From NCBI GenBank assembly GCA_039654915.1, contig CM077594.1:33329001-33393000 (forward strand): DNA of 64,000 nt. Reading direction: 5' to 3'. How positions within the stretch are numbered: position 1 is the first letter of the stretch; every line of letters starts with the position of its first letter. Shown one piece after another: positions 49,067 through 61,204 of this stretch. The position numbers were made by a program, and so were the translations under genes. The DNA is from Aquilaria yunnanensis. Taxonomy: Eukaryota > Streptophyta > Magnoliopsida > Malvales > Thymelaeaceae. The notes beneath the pieces are model-generated. The model was not told the DNA's origin. It made no database searches and was given only the letters and a program-made list of their open reading frames with translations.

Positions 49067-50330
49067 TGTGTAAATTTGGGCTTCCTCCTACTTATGCCAT
49101 TTATGCCATAGGCATAACAAACTATTCTACTCATCATGATCAGCTATGGGGCCTCCTTCCAAAAATCCTATGTACTTCCTGCTCAAGGCATCTGCTACTA
49201 GATTGCCTTTGCCCTTTGTGTACTCTATACTGCAGTCATAGTCCTTGATGTACTCTAACCATCTCCTTTGCCTCATGTTTAACTCTTTTTGAGTGAACAA
49301 GTACTTTAGGCTCTTATGGTCAGTATAGATCACCAAGGAACTACCTATCAAGTAATGTCTCCATTGCTTCAAAGAAAAAAACACTGTTGCCAGTTCTAGG
49401 TCATGGGTAGGATAATTTTGCTCATGAGGTCTCATCTGCCTTGACCCATCAGCAATGACATTTCTGTCTTGCATGAGCGCACAACCTAACCCAGATTTAG
49501 ATGCATCTATATAGATGATGTAGGGCTTACTTGGATTAGGAAGAATCAATATTGGGGCTTCAATCAATCTCTGCTTGAGCTCCGGGAAACTCTTTTCACA
49601 TTTCTTAGTCCACTCAAATCTTTGACCCTTCTTGGTTAGATGAGTAAGGACTGAGGTAATCATGGAAAAGCCTGATACAAATCTCCTGTAGTATCTAGCT
49701 AATCCTAGGAAACTTCTAATTTCCTTTATTGTCTTTGGTCTTTCCCATTCTTGCACTGCCTTGACCTTTTCAAGGTCTGCCTTAAGGACTTGTGCATCTA
49801 TGATGTGTCCTAGGAAAGGCACTTCCGTTATCCAGAATTGCGACTTGGATAACTTCGCATAAAGCTGTTGCTCTAACAGAGTCTTTAAGATAATCTGCAG
49901 ATGATGCTCATGTTCAACTCTTTCATCTTTGGAATACACTAGGATGTCATCAATTAACACAACCACAAATTTCTCTTGATGTGGTCTGAACACCCTGCTC
50001 ATTAGGTCTTTAAAAGCAGCTGGGGCATTAGTCAAACCAAATGGCATGACTGCAACTAAATGCAATCTTAGGAATATCTTATTCTTTAACTCCCAATTGA
50101 AAGTATTCAGATCTCGGATCTATCATGGAGAAGATCTTAGCTTCCCTTCAGTTGATCAAATAGGTCCTCAATCCTAGGGAGTGGATACTTGTTATTGATA
50201 GTCACTGCATTGAGCTTCATGTAGCCAATGTATAGTCTCAATGATCCATCCTTCTTTTTCAGAAAGAGAACTGGAGCTCCCCTTGGTGAAACACTTGGCC
50301 TTATGAACCCTTTTTCAAGAAGTTCATCAA
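49067..50330 (-). pseudogene. Reverse transcriptase and RNase H of element K
   Basis: The 312-codon frame at 49127-50065 has [31 protein letters not shown] (catalytic Asp39-Asp40 of the frame), [23 protein letters not shown] and [11 protein letters not shown]. RNase H follows with [45 protein letters not shown] and [12 protein letters not shown]. The RT fingers (50066-50330) are shifted: [17 protein letters not shown] and [22 protein letters not shown] remain, with a TAA after NELKK, and a frameshift plus stops around the first catalytic-Asp region. This is the longest open pol segment in the window. Confidence 0.92.
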
Positions 50331-50998
50331 GTTATTTTTTGAGCTCATTCATCTCTGTGATAGGCATTCTATTAGGAGGAATGGATATTGGACTAGCTTC
50401 TGGTTGTAGCTTGATTTCAAATTCAATCTCCCTTTGTGGAGGAATACCTGGCAGGTCTTTAGGAAATACTTGTGGAAAGTCTCTCACTATAGGTTTTCTA
50501 TCCACTTCTTCTTCTTCACAAAGTAATTCATTCAATGCATAACAATAATCATGCTCAAAAATCACAAGTATCTCATCTAGTACCTCTAGCTCCATGTTAT
50601 GCATTTCATACACTAATTCCTTAGAATTCACTAATGCATGCACTTCACCATCCAGCAATGTAATTTCCCTCTTAGCACAATTAATTCTTATGTTATGCAT
50701 AGCAAGCCAATTCATACCTAGCACTAAATTATACTTACAAATGTCCAAAACTAGCAGATTAGTCATAACCTTAGTCTTTCTTACTACTAGGCTCACAATC
50801 CTTAGCTAGGTCAATAGTGAAAAAACATTGACTACCTGCTTTTTCCACTAAGGATATCCTAGGCATGATTTTAGTAGGCAATTTCATGGAATCAACAAAT
50901 TTTCTAGCCACTATAGACATAAATGCACCAATTTCAAACAAAACACTAACGGGCATACCATTAAGGTAAATGTTACCTCTTCGTGCTCCTCCCTACTG
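50331..50998 (-). pseudogene. Protease of element K and linker to RT
   Basis: The N-terminal part (50771-50956, continuing rightwards to about 50998) reads GNIYLNGMPVSVLFEIGAF, where the aspartic protease signature D-T/S-G is replaced by E-I-G. The flap and C-terminal part (50332-50796) has VLDICKYNLVLGMNWLAMHN, the usual LGMDWL-type motif. The acidic linker and the RT entry follow (FPQVFPKDLPGIPPQREIEF). A frameshift lies around 50771-50800. The loss of the catalytic Asp makes this protease dead in addition to the frameshift. Confidence 0.85.
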
Positions 50999-51331
50999 CG
51001 ATGTCTCTAGCCTCTCAACTTGGAAGACTCTGCCAACCCTCTGCACTGGAGGTCGAGGTATTAAAGGAATTGGCCTCTGTTATCCTCCCTAGGTGCTCCC
51101 CTCTCGGTCCTGCCCCAATAGGCCTTACTGGTCTGATGGTTAGACGCATCTTCCCCCGGGGAGAGTAAATCCTTGAGGTTGTGGGTTCATTTCGTCGGCT
51201 CATTAATACTGAAGAGGAAAATACGGGATGCTGGTAGGTTCGGCCCAAAGTGGCTTGGTAAGCGCCCAGGTCTAGGCTGTACGGTGCTGGTGGGTTCACC
51301 CCAAAGGGGTTGGTAAGCGCCCAGGCCGTCA
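50999..51331 (-). pseudogene. gag-protease linker region of element K with a tandem repeat
   Basis: This lies between protease and LTR S. It is low in stops on the minus strand (open frame 51015-51380, whose first ~16 codons belong to LTR S) and rich in Gly, Arg, Pro and Ser. A ~55-bp imperfect duplication covers 51226-51270 and 51282-51324, sharing GCTGGT-GGTTC and TTGGTAAGCGCCCAGG. The position fits the poorly conserved stretch between zinc knuckle and protease, but no motif proves it. Confidence 0.5.
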
Positions 51332-53634
51332 CACTATGTAAACACATGCATATTGGTCTAACCATTACACACATATTCACATTTCATGCACACCATGGCA
51401 ATAGAGAAGCAAAACAATAGCACAAGTCTGAATCTTGGCTACCACACATTAGGCAATCATGTTAAGTTCTAGTGACTAGCCACTATACCTGTAACTTCCA
51501 CTAATAAAATATATCATTATAGCCATGTACCCCCTATTTTCTTTGCTCCATTATTAGGTAGAGACTTAGAGCAAACCAAGGAATTTTTTTTTACGTCAAT
51601 GGCTCATTTATGGACCAAGTTATGGATTTCTTAAGTTGGTTACAAAATTCTGACCAAATGAATAGTAACTTACCAAATAAGCAACATCCTATCTTTGGCT
51701 ACAGGGCTCCAAATTCCAAAATTCCAAATCCTAGTTCAACCTATAGATGTTTTCTAGGTGTGGTCAAAATTTCATTCCAAGATTATTTCTACACAGGGAG
51801 AGATAGAACTTTAAGTGTAGAGTCAAAATTTTGGTCGCTTTATCACCTTTTTGCCCATACAAAATTTCATAAGTATGCAAACACTTCATTCACAAGGGGA
51901 AAGCCCTCCAAAGCTATCCCACATATTTTCATTACACATAGGAATTACACTCCCTTGCTTTTAACAAATTTATGTGGCCAAAACAGAATTTACAAGTAAG
52001 CAGCTCATCATTCACACTTAGGCAGCTTTGCACCGCATCACTTACATAGCCAAGACATTACTCAAATGTTCACATACTTGTCTCATTTTACATCCACAAC
52101 ATTTACATAAAAACATGCACTACATAATGGGCCTAACTTAGATACCCTTAGTTGCAGGAGTTCCTAAGATACATTGGACTCTAGAAACAGGATGCTGGAC
52201 AGCTGCTGCACAACACAATAAGTACCCCCATTCAAAATACAAAATGTGCTCCTAAAATCATCAAACTTTCCAAATCACAACTAGATATATGGAACTTCAA
52301 GTACCTAACAATTCATATCTAACCTCAAACCACAAATGTTAGTTTGAATGAGATCTTTCTACTGGACCTAAAATGACAGAATTGAGGGGAGTAAGTTTCA
52401 TTGAGAAACTTAGTAAGGGTAACACTTGGATTCAATAGACAATGTGACCATCATGAAAACCTGCATCCAAAGACACTAAAACACAAAACACCATAATGCA
52501 TATATACAAGATATAGCAACCAAATGCAGTAGCCATTCACAACCAACAAACACAAGAAATGCAGCAACAACAATAACAATAGATTAGTCCATAAAACATG
52601 TAATAAGCATAAATAAATCACTTTGGCAGCCTTCCTCAAGCTAATTCTTGGTCTTAGGAGGATTTTAACACTAGTTAGTACTAAGTTATGGCTCTAGAAA
52701 CCATCATTTTACTGCCATCTTTTTGCACTTCACACTAGGTCACAAAACCTTCAATAAGTGCACTCCCCTCACTAAGCTTAGTTCATCAAGCTCATGGCTC
52801 TCTTCTAAGCTTAGACCTAGCTCCATGGTTGCTTGAAAATATAGAAAACAACCCATGAGAGCAAGAGAACCCTTACCTTAAGTGTATTCCAAAATTGGGG
52901 CTTGATCCTAGGTGCACTCAAGTCTTAGAATCACATAGCTTCCAATTGCCCTTTCTTGCTTTCTTTTGCCTTCAATTTCAATCTTGGAGGTATGGTGGCT
53001 ATCGAGGAGCTATGGAAGATGTGTGGAGGAGGGTGGTGGCTGTGTGGGTCGAATATGGGAGAAATAAGTGAATTCGCCACTTAAATGGCCTTAAATGAGC
53101 TTAAGTGCACCAAAACACACTTAACAAGCTTAACCTTGCTTTATGTCATTTTCCTTCTCACTAATTATTGTTTCTTTGTCTGAAACTCATTGGTACACAT
53201 GTGCCCAACATTTTTCACTATTTATCAAGCCTTGGCTGCCTACCCCATGGTGGGAAAACTCCAACTTGCTTCATTTGACTTAAGTCAAAGACATACACAT
53301 CCTAAGGCCTACATTAGAAAACTTGGGTCGTCCAATAGTACTTTTATATCATTCATATCATTCCCATAACTCTCCAAAGCTCTTTTTTGAAAGTTTTGCA
53401 ATTGAGTACCCGAATTTTCAAAACCTTACAAAAAATCCATAGATTGCTTGACAAACAAGCAACCCTAAAGGCTTTTCTTGGGGGTCAAGTTACCAACTTG
53501 GAACATTTTTAAGGAGTTTTTGATCATGCCTTTTACCCCCCACACTTCAATCATTATGGTAAGAATTACAAAATATAATGGTTTTTAGCCATTATGACAC
53601 ACTTGTAATTCTCCCATTTTATGTGATGGTAACA
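51332..53634 (-). mobile_element. Family 1 LTR in reverse (S), lacking its 3' end
   Basis: It starts CACTATGTAAACACATGC, missing the last ~140 bp of the LTR, and ends GATGGTAACA at 53634 with the correct 5' terminus. No TSD is visible because the left end is deleted. Donor (52875-52876, minus) and acceptor TTTTAG/GTCC (52368-52369, minus) are intact. It separates the zinc knuckle of gag from the linker, so it inserted into K and later lost one end. Confidence 0.88.
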
Positions 53635-54700
53635 TTTCTGGCCTCCTTTGAGCCTATGGGCAGTCTTTGATCCAATGATCCATGGATCCACATCTTAGAC
53701 ACACTTGGGTGCCAAAATAGCAAGGTTTCTTTCCATGAAACTTTTTGCACTTAGGGCACCTTAGGCTAGGAAACTTCCCCTTACCCATGCCCTCATTACC
53801 GAGATGAGAATTCTTGGCAATTCTCTTGCCATGTGGTGGCTTCTTCTTCTTGCCTCCTACCTGGCTACTTTCCCATGGTCCACTGGGAAAGTACTTAGTC
53901 TCATACTCCTCTTGCTCTACTAATAGAGCTTCATGCACTGCTTCATAGTATGTGACTACTCCAAAATGTTTGACTTTAAGCCTGTGACAAATCTTTTGGC
54001 CTTTAACTTCTCTAGTCCATGATACTGATGAGCATACCTCACCATTTGATTGAATTTGTGCTCATAGTCTAGGACACTGAGGTTTTCCTGCCTTAGAGCA
54101 TCAAATTTAGCTTGCTTCATATCCTTGGTGGCTTCACTGATGTACTGCTCCTGGAACAGTTGGGTGAACTCTGGCCAGGTCATTTCTGTGTCTTCTCCTG
54201 GCCTTTTGCCCCTCTAGACAGCATATCTATCTCTAGTGTTTCTCCACCACATTTCTACAGTTCCCACCAGATTGTAGGTAGCTAGTGACACTCTTTTTGT
54301 AGAGCTAAATGGCATCCTCTTAAACATTTTTTCAATGAAGAATAACCACTCTTTAGCGTTCTCTAGCCCAGCTCTTTCATCAAACTCTGGAGGTCTTAGG
54401 CCATGAAACCTCTCCAATAGTCTGACTTCATCTAAGCCTTCTAGATCCTCAGATCTATGTCTCTTGGATCTATGAGAGCCCTCTGTATGGTGATGCTCCC
54501 TATGATCTCTCTGCCTTCTCCTAGATCTTCTCTCGTGGCCTTCCTCAATCTCATTCCTAGTGGAGGAATGGTCATGGACTAAAGGATTGGTCCTGGACAC
54601 TTCACCAATCTCAGTCCTTAGTTCATGGTCTCATCATTTGTGTCTTCTAGGCTTCCAGAAGGAACATATTAAAATCACAGGTATTTCAATGGTACTTGAC
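53635..54700 (-). pseudogene. gag of element K
   Basis: On the minus strand the 128-codon frame at 54214-54600 has an Arg/His-rich N-terminus (GHERRSRRRQRDHREHHH). The capsid start follows (LLERFHGLRPPEFD, KRVSLATYNLVG, MWWRNTRDRYAV) and ends in a stop. ORF 53956-54183 continues with MTWPEFTQLFQEQYI and MVRYAHQYHGLEKLKAKRFV, the second half of the capsid. ORF 53654-53938 is basic and ends with two zinc knuckles: CPKCKKFHGKKPC (CX2CX3HX4C) and CLRCGSMDHWIKDC (CX2CX4HX4C). Compared with A and F, the region upstream of 54600 is shortened. Two stops break the frame, near 54213 and 53947. Confidence 0.9.
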
Positions 54701-54778
54701 ACTAGCAGCTGACCAAACTGAGTTCATGTGTGTAGATGCATGCAATGCAACTATATGCTATGAACATGTATAAATCCT

Positions 54779-54790
54779 GCCCTAACACCA
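54779..54790 (-). promoter_or_regulatory. Primer-binding site of element K
   Basis: On the minus strand TGGTGTTAGGGC, three transitions from TGGTATCAGAGC, lies five bases after the LTR end at 54796. Confidence 0.78.
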
Positions 54791-54795
54791 ACATC

Positions 54796-57700
54796 TGTTA
54801 CCCACTCTGGCGTAGTTCAATTATGGTGCCAAAATTGTGCATTTAGACTCCCAGGATTGGTAATGTTCTGTAGGTCATCAGAACACAACCCTTAGTGTGT
54901 ATACCCAAGTGGTCCTCTTGGGCACTACGTAAACACATGCATATTAGTACAACCATACACACATATTCACATTTCATGCAAACCATAGCAACAAAGAAGG
55001 AAAACACTAGCACAAGTCTTAATCATGGCTACCACACAATAGGCAATATTCTTAAGTTCTAGTGACCAGCCACTGCACCTGTAATGTTACCACCTCACAA
55101 AATAGGAGAATTATAAGTGTGTCATAGTAGCTAAAAACCATTATATTGTGTAATTCTCACCATAGTGATTGAAGTGTGGGGGGTAAAAGGCATGATCAAC
55201 ACCTCCTTAAAAGTGTTCCAAGTTGGTAACTTGGTCCCCAAGAAAAAGCCTTAAGGATTGCTTGTTTTTCAAGCAACCTATGGACTTTTTTGTAAGTTTT
55301 TTGAAATTTGCGTACTCAATTGCAAAACTCTCAAGAAAAAGACTTGGAAAGTTATGGGAAGGATATAAATGGTATGAAAGTGCTATGGGAGGACCAGATT
55401 ACTCATGGAAGACAAGTTTGGACAAAGGAAACACTAAAGGCAATAAGGACCTAAATGTCCTAGTGTAAACCTTAAGGTGTTCAAGCTTTTGACTTAAGTC
55501 TAAGGGTGGAATTGTGGGGTTATCCCGCCATGGGGGAGGCAGCCAAGGCTTGATAATTAGTCAAAAATGTTGGGCACATGTGTACCAATGAGTTTAAAAC
55601 AAAGAAACCATAATTAGTGAGAAAGAAAATGACATAAAGTAAGGTTAAGCTTGTTAAGTGTGTTTTGTGCCCTTAAGCTCATTTAAGGTCATTTAAGTGG
55701 CCAAATCACTTATCCCTCTCTCATTTTCGTCCTCCTTGAGCCCAAGAACACATCCATACTTCCTCCATAGCCACCACACCTTCAAACTTGCAATTGATTG
55801 AGATTGAAGAGAAAAGGAAGCAATTGGAAGCAAACTAGAGCTATTTCTTGGATACTTCAAGGCTCAAGCTTGATTTTCAGCCTACCCACCTTGGTAAGGG
55901 TTCTCTTGCTCTCATGGACTGTTTTCTAAAATTTTCAAACATCCATGGAGTTATGGCTAAGCTTGGAAGAAAGCCATGAGCTTGATGAACCAAGCTTAGT
56001 GAGGGGAGTGCACTTATTGAAGGTTTTGTGACCTAGTGTGAAGTGCACAATGATGGTAGTAAAGTGAGGGTTTCTAGAGCCCAAAGTTAGTACTAACTAC
56101 TGTTAAAATCCTCACAAGACCAATCATTAGCTTGAGGAGGGCTGCCATAATGATTTGGTTATGTTCATTATGTGTTTTATGGACTAACCTATGGTATATG
56201 TTGCTGCCACATTTCATGTGTTTGTTGTATGTCTTTGGCTGCTGCATTTGGTTGCTATATCTTGTATATATGCATTGTGGTTTTTTTTTTTTTAGTGTCT
56301 TTAGATGCAGGTTTTAATGAGGATCACATTACCTTAAGAAACCAAGTGTTACCCTTACTAAGTTTCTCAATGAAACTTACTCCCCTCAATTCTGTCATTT
56401 CAGGTCCAGCAGAAAGATCACCTTCAAACTAACCTTTTTGGTTTGATTTTTGAACTAAAATTTCAGGTAAATTAACCTCCATATGTCTAGTTATGATCTG
56501 GAAATTTTGGTGATTTTAGGAGCACATTCAGTATTTTTAATGGTGGTACTTATTGTGTTGCGCAGCAGCTGTCCAGCATCCTGTTTCTCTAGTCCATTGT
56601 GTCTCAGGAACTCCTGTAACCTAGGGTGTGTATTTAGCTGAGTTAAGATCATTATGTATTGCATGTATGCATCTACATGTAGTGTATGTAAGATGAGACA
56701 AGCATGTTAACATTTGAGTAATGTTTTGGCTATGTAAGTGATGTGGTGCAAAGCAGCCTAAGTGTGAATGATGGGCTGCTTACTTGTAAATTCTGTTTAG
56801 CCACATAAAATTTCTAGATGCAAGAGAATGTAATTAATATGTGTATTGGACATGTATGGGATAGTCTTGGAGGGCTTTCCCCTTGTGAATGAAGTGTTTG
56901 CATGGTTTGGAAAAATTGTTTGGGCAAAATGGTCCAAAAGTTGCCAGAATTTCGACCATGTACCTAAAGTTTAATATATCCCTGTGTAGAATGAATCTTG
57001 GTATGAAATTTTGACCACACCTAGAGAACATCTAGAGGTTGAACTGGAATTTGGAATTTCTAGATTTGGATCCTTGTACCCAAATATATGACGTTGCAAA
57101 ATTGGCTGAGTTACTGTTCATTTGGTCAGAATTTTGTAACCAACTTAAAAAATCCATAACTTGGTCCATAGGTGGGCTATTGATGTAAAACAAATTCCTT
57201 GGCTTTATGTAAGTCTCTACTTGGTAATGGAGCAAATAAAACAGGTGGTATAAGGCTAAAATGATACAGTTTATTAGTGGAAGTTACAGGTGCAGTAGCT
57301 GGTCACTAGAACTTAACAAGATTACCTAATGTGTGGTAGCCAAGAATAAGACTTGTGCTAGTGTTTTCCTTTCTTGCTGCCATGCTGTCCATGAAATGTG
57401 AATATGTGTGTGATGGTTGGACCAATATGCATGTATTTACATAGTGCCCAAGAGGGCACTTGGGTATGCACATTAAGGGTAGTGTTCTGATGGCCTACAG
57501 AACATTACCAATCCTAGGAGTCTAAATGCACAATTTTGGCACCATAATTGGACTACCCCAGAGTGGGTAACATGTAACTTCCACTAATAAAATTTATCAT
57601 TCTACCCATGTACGCACCTCATTTCTTTGCTCTATTATCAATTAGAGACTTAGAGCAAACCAAAGAATTTTGGTTTACATCAATAGCCCACCTATGGACC

Positions 57701-59689
57701 AAGTTATGGATTTTTTTAACTTGGTTACAAAATTCTGACCAAATGAACAGTAACTTAGCAAACTTTGCAACGTCATATCCTTGGCAACAGGGCACCAAAT
57801 TCAGAAATTCCAAATCCCAATTCAACCTCTAGATTTTCTATAGGTGTGCCAAAATTACATACCAAGATTCCTTCTACATACGGAGATATAGAACTTTAAG
57901 TCCAGAGTCAAAATTCTAGTGACTTTATTACCATTTTGCCCACACAAAATTTCATAAAGTGTGCAAACACTTCATTCACAGGTGGAAAGCCCTCCGAGGC
58001 TACCCCATATATGCCCATTACACATAGGAAATACATTCCCTTGCAGTTAACAACCATATGTGGCTAAAATAAAATTTACAAGTAAGCAACCCATCACTCA
58101 CACTTAGCCAGCTTTGCACCACATCACTTATATAGCCAAAACATTGCTCAAATGTTCACATACACGTCTCATTTTACATACACTACATGTACATGCATAT
58201 ATGCACTACAATATGGTCTTCACTCAGCTAAATATGCACCCTAGGTTACAGGAGTGCCTGAGACACAATGGACTCTAGAACAGGATGCTGAACAACTGTT
58301 GCACAACACAATAAGTATCATCACTAAAAATACCAAATGTGCTCCTAAAATCACCAAAATTTCCATATCACAACTAGACATAAGGAAGTTCAAGTACAAA
58401 TTCAAGGTAAAACTCAAACCACAAAGGTTAGTTTGAAGTTGATCTTTCAACTAGACCTGAAATGACAGAATTGAGGGGAGTAAGTTTCATTGAGAAATTT
58501 AGTAAGGGTAACACTTGGATTCAATAGGCAATGTAACCATCATTAAAGCTTGCATCCAAAGACACTAAAACACAAAAACCACAATGGATATTTACAAGAT
58601 ATAGCAACCAAGTGCAGCAGCTATTCACAACCAACAAACACATGAAATGCAGCAGCAATAATAACGATAAATAAGTCCATAAAATACATAAAAACCATAA
58701 CCAAATCAGTATGGTAGCCCTCCTTAAGCTAATGCTTGGTCTTAGGAGGATTTTAATACTAGTTAGTACTAACTTTGCACTCTAGAAACCTTTCAATCCA
58801 CTTCCATCACTGTTCACTTCAGACTAGGCCACAAAACCTTCAATAAGTGCGCTCCCCTCACTAGGCTTGGTTCATCAAGCTCATGGCTCTCTTCCAAGCT
58901 TATCCCTAGCTCCATGGTTGCTTGAAAGTACAGAAAACAATGTGTGAGGGAAGAGAACCGTTACCTTGATGGGTATGCTGAAATTGGAGTTGATCCTTGG
59001 TGCACTCAAGCACTAGCACCAAATAGCTTCCAATTGTGCTTCCTTGACTTCAATTGCAAGTAGTTTTGAGTTTGAACGTATGGTGGCTGTGGAGGAAGTG
59101 TGGAGGAGAGGGCTAGCTTCCTTTTTGCTAATGGAGGCCAAAACTTGGCAGATAAGGAGAAGAATGGACGCTTGTGTGGTCTTAAGTGCACTAAACACAC
59201 TTAACAAGCTTAACCAAGCTTTATGTCAATTTCCTTGCTACAAGACCATGGTTTCTTTACCTTAGTCTCTTGGCCCACATTTGACTTCCATATCCCACGC
59301 CATAGGAGCCCCTCCTTATATGGGATAACCCTACAAAACTTCCATTTGACTTAAGTCATAAGCATGGACAACCAAAGGCACACAATACGACACTTAAGTC
59401 CGTAAAGCCTTTTTGTGTTTTCCTTTGTCCATACTTGTCTTCTATAAGCAATTCGGTCTTGCAATAGCACTTTCATAACATTCATATCCTTCCCATAAGT
59501 CTCCAAATCTCTTTTATGAAAGTTTTGCAATGGAGTACCCAAATTTCCAAAATCATACAAAAAAGTCCATAGGTTGCTCGACAAACAAGCAATCCTTAAG
59601 GCTTTTCTTCGGGGCCAAGTTACTAACTTTGAACACTTTTAAGGAGGTGTTGGTCATGCCTTTTACCCCCTAAACTTCAAATCATTAAT
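54796..59689 (-). mobile_element. 5' LTR (L) of element K, split by solo LTR M and cut by O
   Basis: The plus strand starts TGTTACCCACTCTGG at 54796, breaks at 55084, resumes at 57578 and stops near 59689, about 70 bp short of the LTR's 5' terminus, where element O begins. The rest may lie beyond O outside the window. Minus-strand donor (58963-58964) and acceptor (58457-58458) are intact. Confidence 0.88.
55085..57572 (+). mobile_element. Solo Family 1 LTR (M)
   Basis: The 2488-bp LTR reads TGTTACCACC...GGGTAACA with both termini perfect and an exact TSD TGTAA (55080-55084 and 57573-57577). Donor TTG/GTAAGG (55894) and acceptor TTTCAG (ending 56403) are intact. Part of a T-run at 56281-56294 shows slippage. 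Confidence 0.94.
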
Positions 59690-59798
59690 TGATAGCCAAA
59701 GCGCTAATGCCCTTCAAACACACAAGATCGGGCGAAGCGCCACCCTCGGTAAAGGTAGGCGTCACCCCCAAGGAGTAAAGCACCAACCTCGGGAAAAT

Positions 59799-61204
59799 TG
59801 ATGTGTTTCGGGAGCGAAACAGCGCAGTGGAATTTAATCGAAACCCTCCAGGATCTAAGTGAAACGGGGTAAACTGGGTGTTCGAAAATTTTCATACCTA
59901 ATTTTCGGTTGAGATCTCTCACTCAACTGTAGAGTCGAATCACAAAACCTGAACAGTTGACGTGTTTAGGCTCTCTATGGTATCCACACGAGCCTCTCGG
60001 GATCACCACGTCCCGGCAGATGCGTTTCTCTTGTGCTCACAGTGCTAGCTTGCGTCCTCCAAGGAATTGCAAGAGAAGAGTGTGGTTGTCCTTTTGGGAG
60101 GCTAGGGCAAGGAGACCTGCGAATTTCTCACTAGAAGTTGTATTTATAGTGAGACTCAACTTCCAGGCCTAATAGGTTTCAAAGCCCTAATCCAATTAGG
60201 CTTTAATTTTGGGCCTAATAATGGCTCAACTATTTGGCCCATTATTAATACAAAATTATTGTGAAACCAAAACCCAAATTATTAGCCCATGCACTCTAAT
60301 GATCAAAATAGCTCTATGTGTGCAACCCAATAGGCTCTTACCACGTTGGCAATGATCATAAATCACATTTATGATCATAAGCAATGAGTGGTGTCTAGCA
60401 ACACATCATTGCTACCCAAGTGATAAGATTGTCGATGATTCGACTAAACCTTTATCATCATCACCGATATATGCCATTGTCCCTTTGTCCAAGATATCAA
60501 GACTAAGCACGAGACATGGAATGTGTCACTCTCGTATAGCCCAATCTTTGGTTTCTTGATTACCGAGTATACCAACTTAAACTGATGACATTGATATCGT
60601 ATACCAACTCATCTGAGCATGGCCATGCATTTTTCTAAGTCTTACTCTATCAAGGGGCCCGAAGATATCACTCCCGTTACATAGGAGGGACAAATCCCAT
60701 CTTGATCATACAAATCCCTCCGCATGATATGTGACATACCCAATGACCTCCTTCAAGTTCACTTAGTTACGAGCAACAAAGGAAAGTATCAAAGTATGTG
60801 ACTCACATGTCGGGAACCTTGATGATCTTAGGTCGAAGGACTACATATACCATTATCACTATGAGAATCACTTATGACACTCATATAACGATCCATGTAG
60901 TGTTCTCATGGTGGGTCGGTCTAGTACACAAGTTCTCCAACTTGTACCCATATGTAGACTACATATCTCATATTAGTCTCCACATATGCTAGTCGTTATG
61001 TATTATTGCAACCCGCTCCACAATAATACTAGACCAGGGATGTTTAAGAATATCATTATTCTAGGGCTACAATTATGTTTGTTAAGTTACGTAGAAACAA
61101 AACAACAAACATAATTGCTAGATTAATGCCTTAATAAAATACCATAACTCAATGTGCAAAAAATACAATCATCTCATGATTGGCTTTTGGGCACAACACT
61201 AACA
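59799..61204 (-). mobile_element. Solo Ty1/copia LTR in reverse (T4, Family 3)
   Basis: The 1406-bp LTR begins (plus strand) TGATGTGTTTCGGGAGC and ends GCACAACACTAACA, with an exact TSD AAAAT (59794-59798 and 61205-61209) inside the LTR of O. TATAAATA lies on the minus strand at 60141-60148. It is very similar to the LTRs of T3. Confidence 0.93.

Larger units (their letters stand above)
44453..59689 (-). mobile_element. Gypsy element K (Family 1), minus strand, with several nested insertions
   Basis: This is the most complete Family 1 element here. Right to left it has a 5' LTR (L), primer site, gag, protease, RT, RNase H, integrase, chromodomain-like tail and 3' LTR (J). Insertions are LTR M in the 5' LTR, LTR S in the gag region and Tat LTR P in integrase. 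The right end is interrupted by element O, so the right TSD is not in the window; the left candidate is ACATC (44448-44452). Domain order PR-RT-RH-IN with a chromodomain-like end and an iMet-type primer site fits a Tekay-type chromovirus. Confidence 0.9.

Noticed and set aside
56281..56294. Poly-T run as a terminator or poly(A) tail of a LINE/SINE
   Set aside because: It corresponds to a shorter GGTTTTTGTGTTTTAG segment in the other LTR copies, so it is simple slippage.
56132..56432. Cys/Leu-rich frames that look like secreted or membrane peptides (also 40663-40923, 45685-45891, 52451-52639, 7212-7418)
   Set aside because: All are the same segment of the Family 1 LTR, inside the proposed leader intron, with different frames and stops in each copy.
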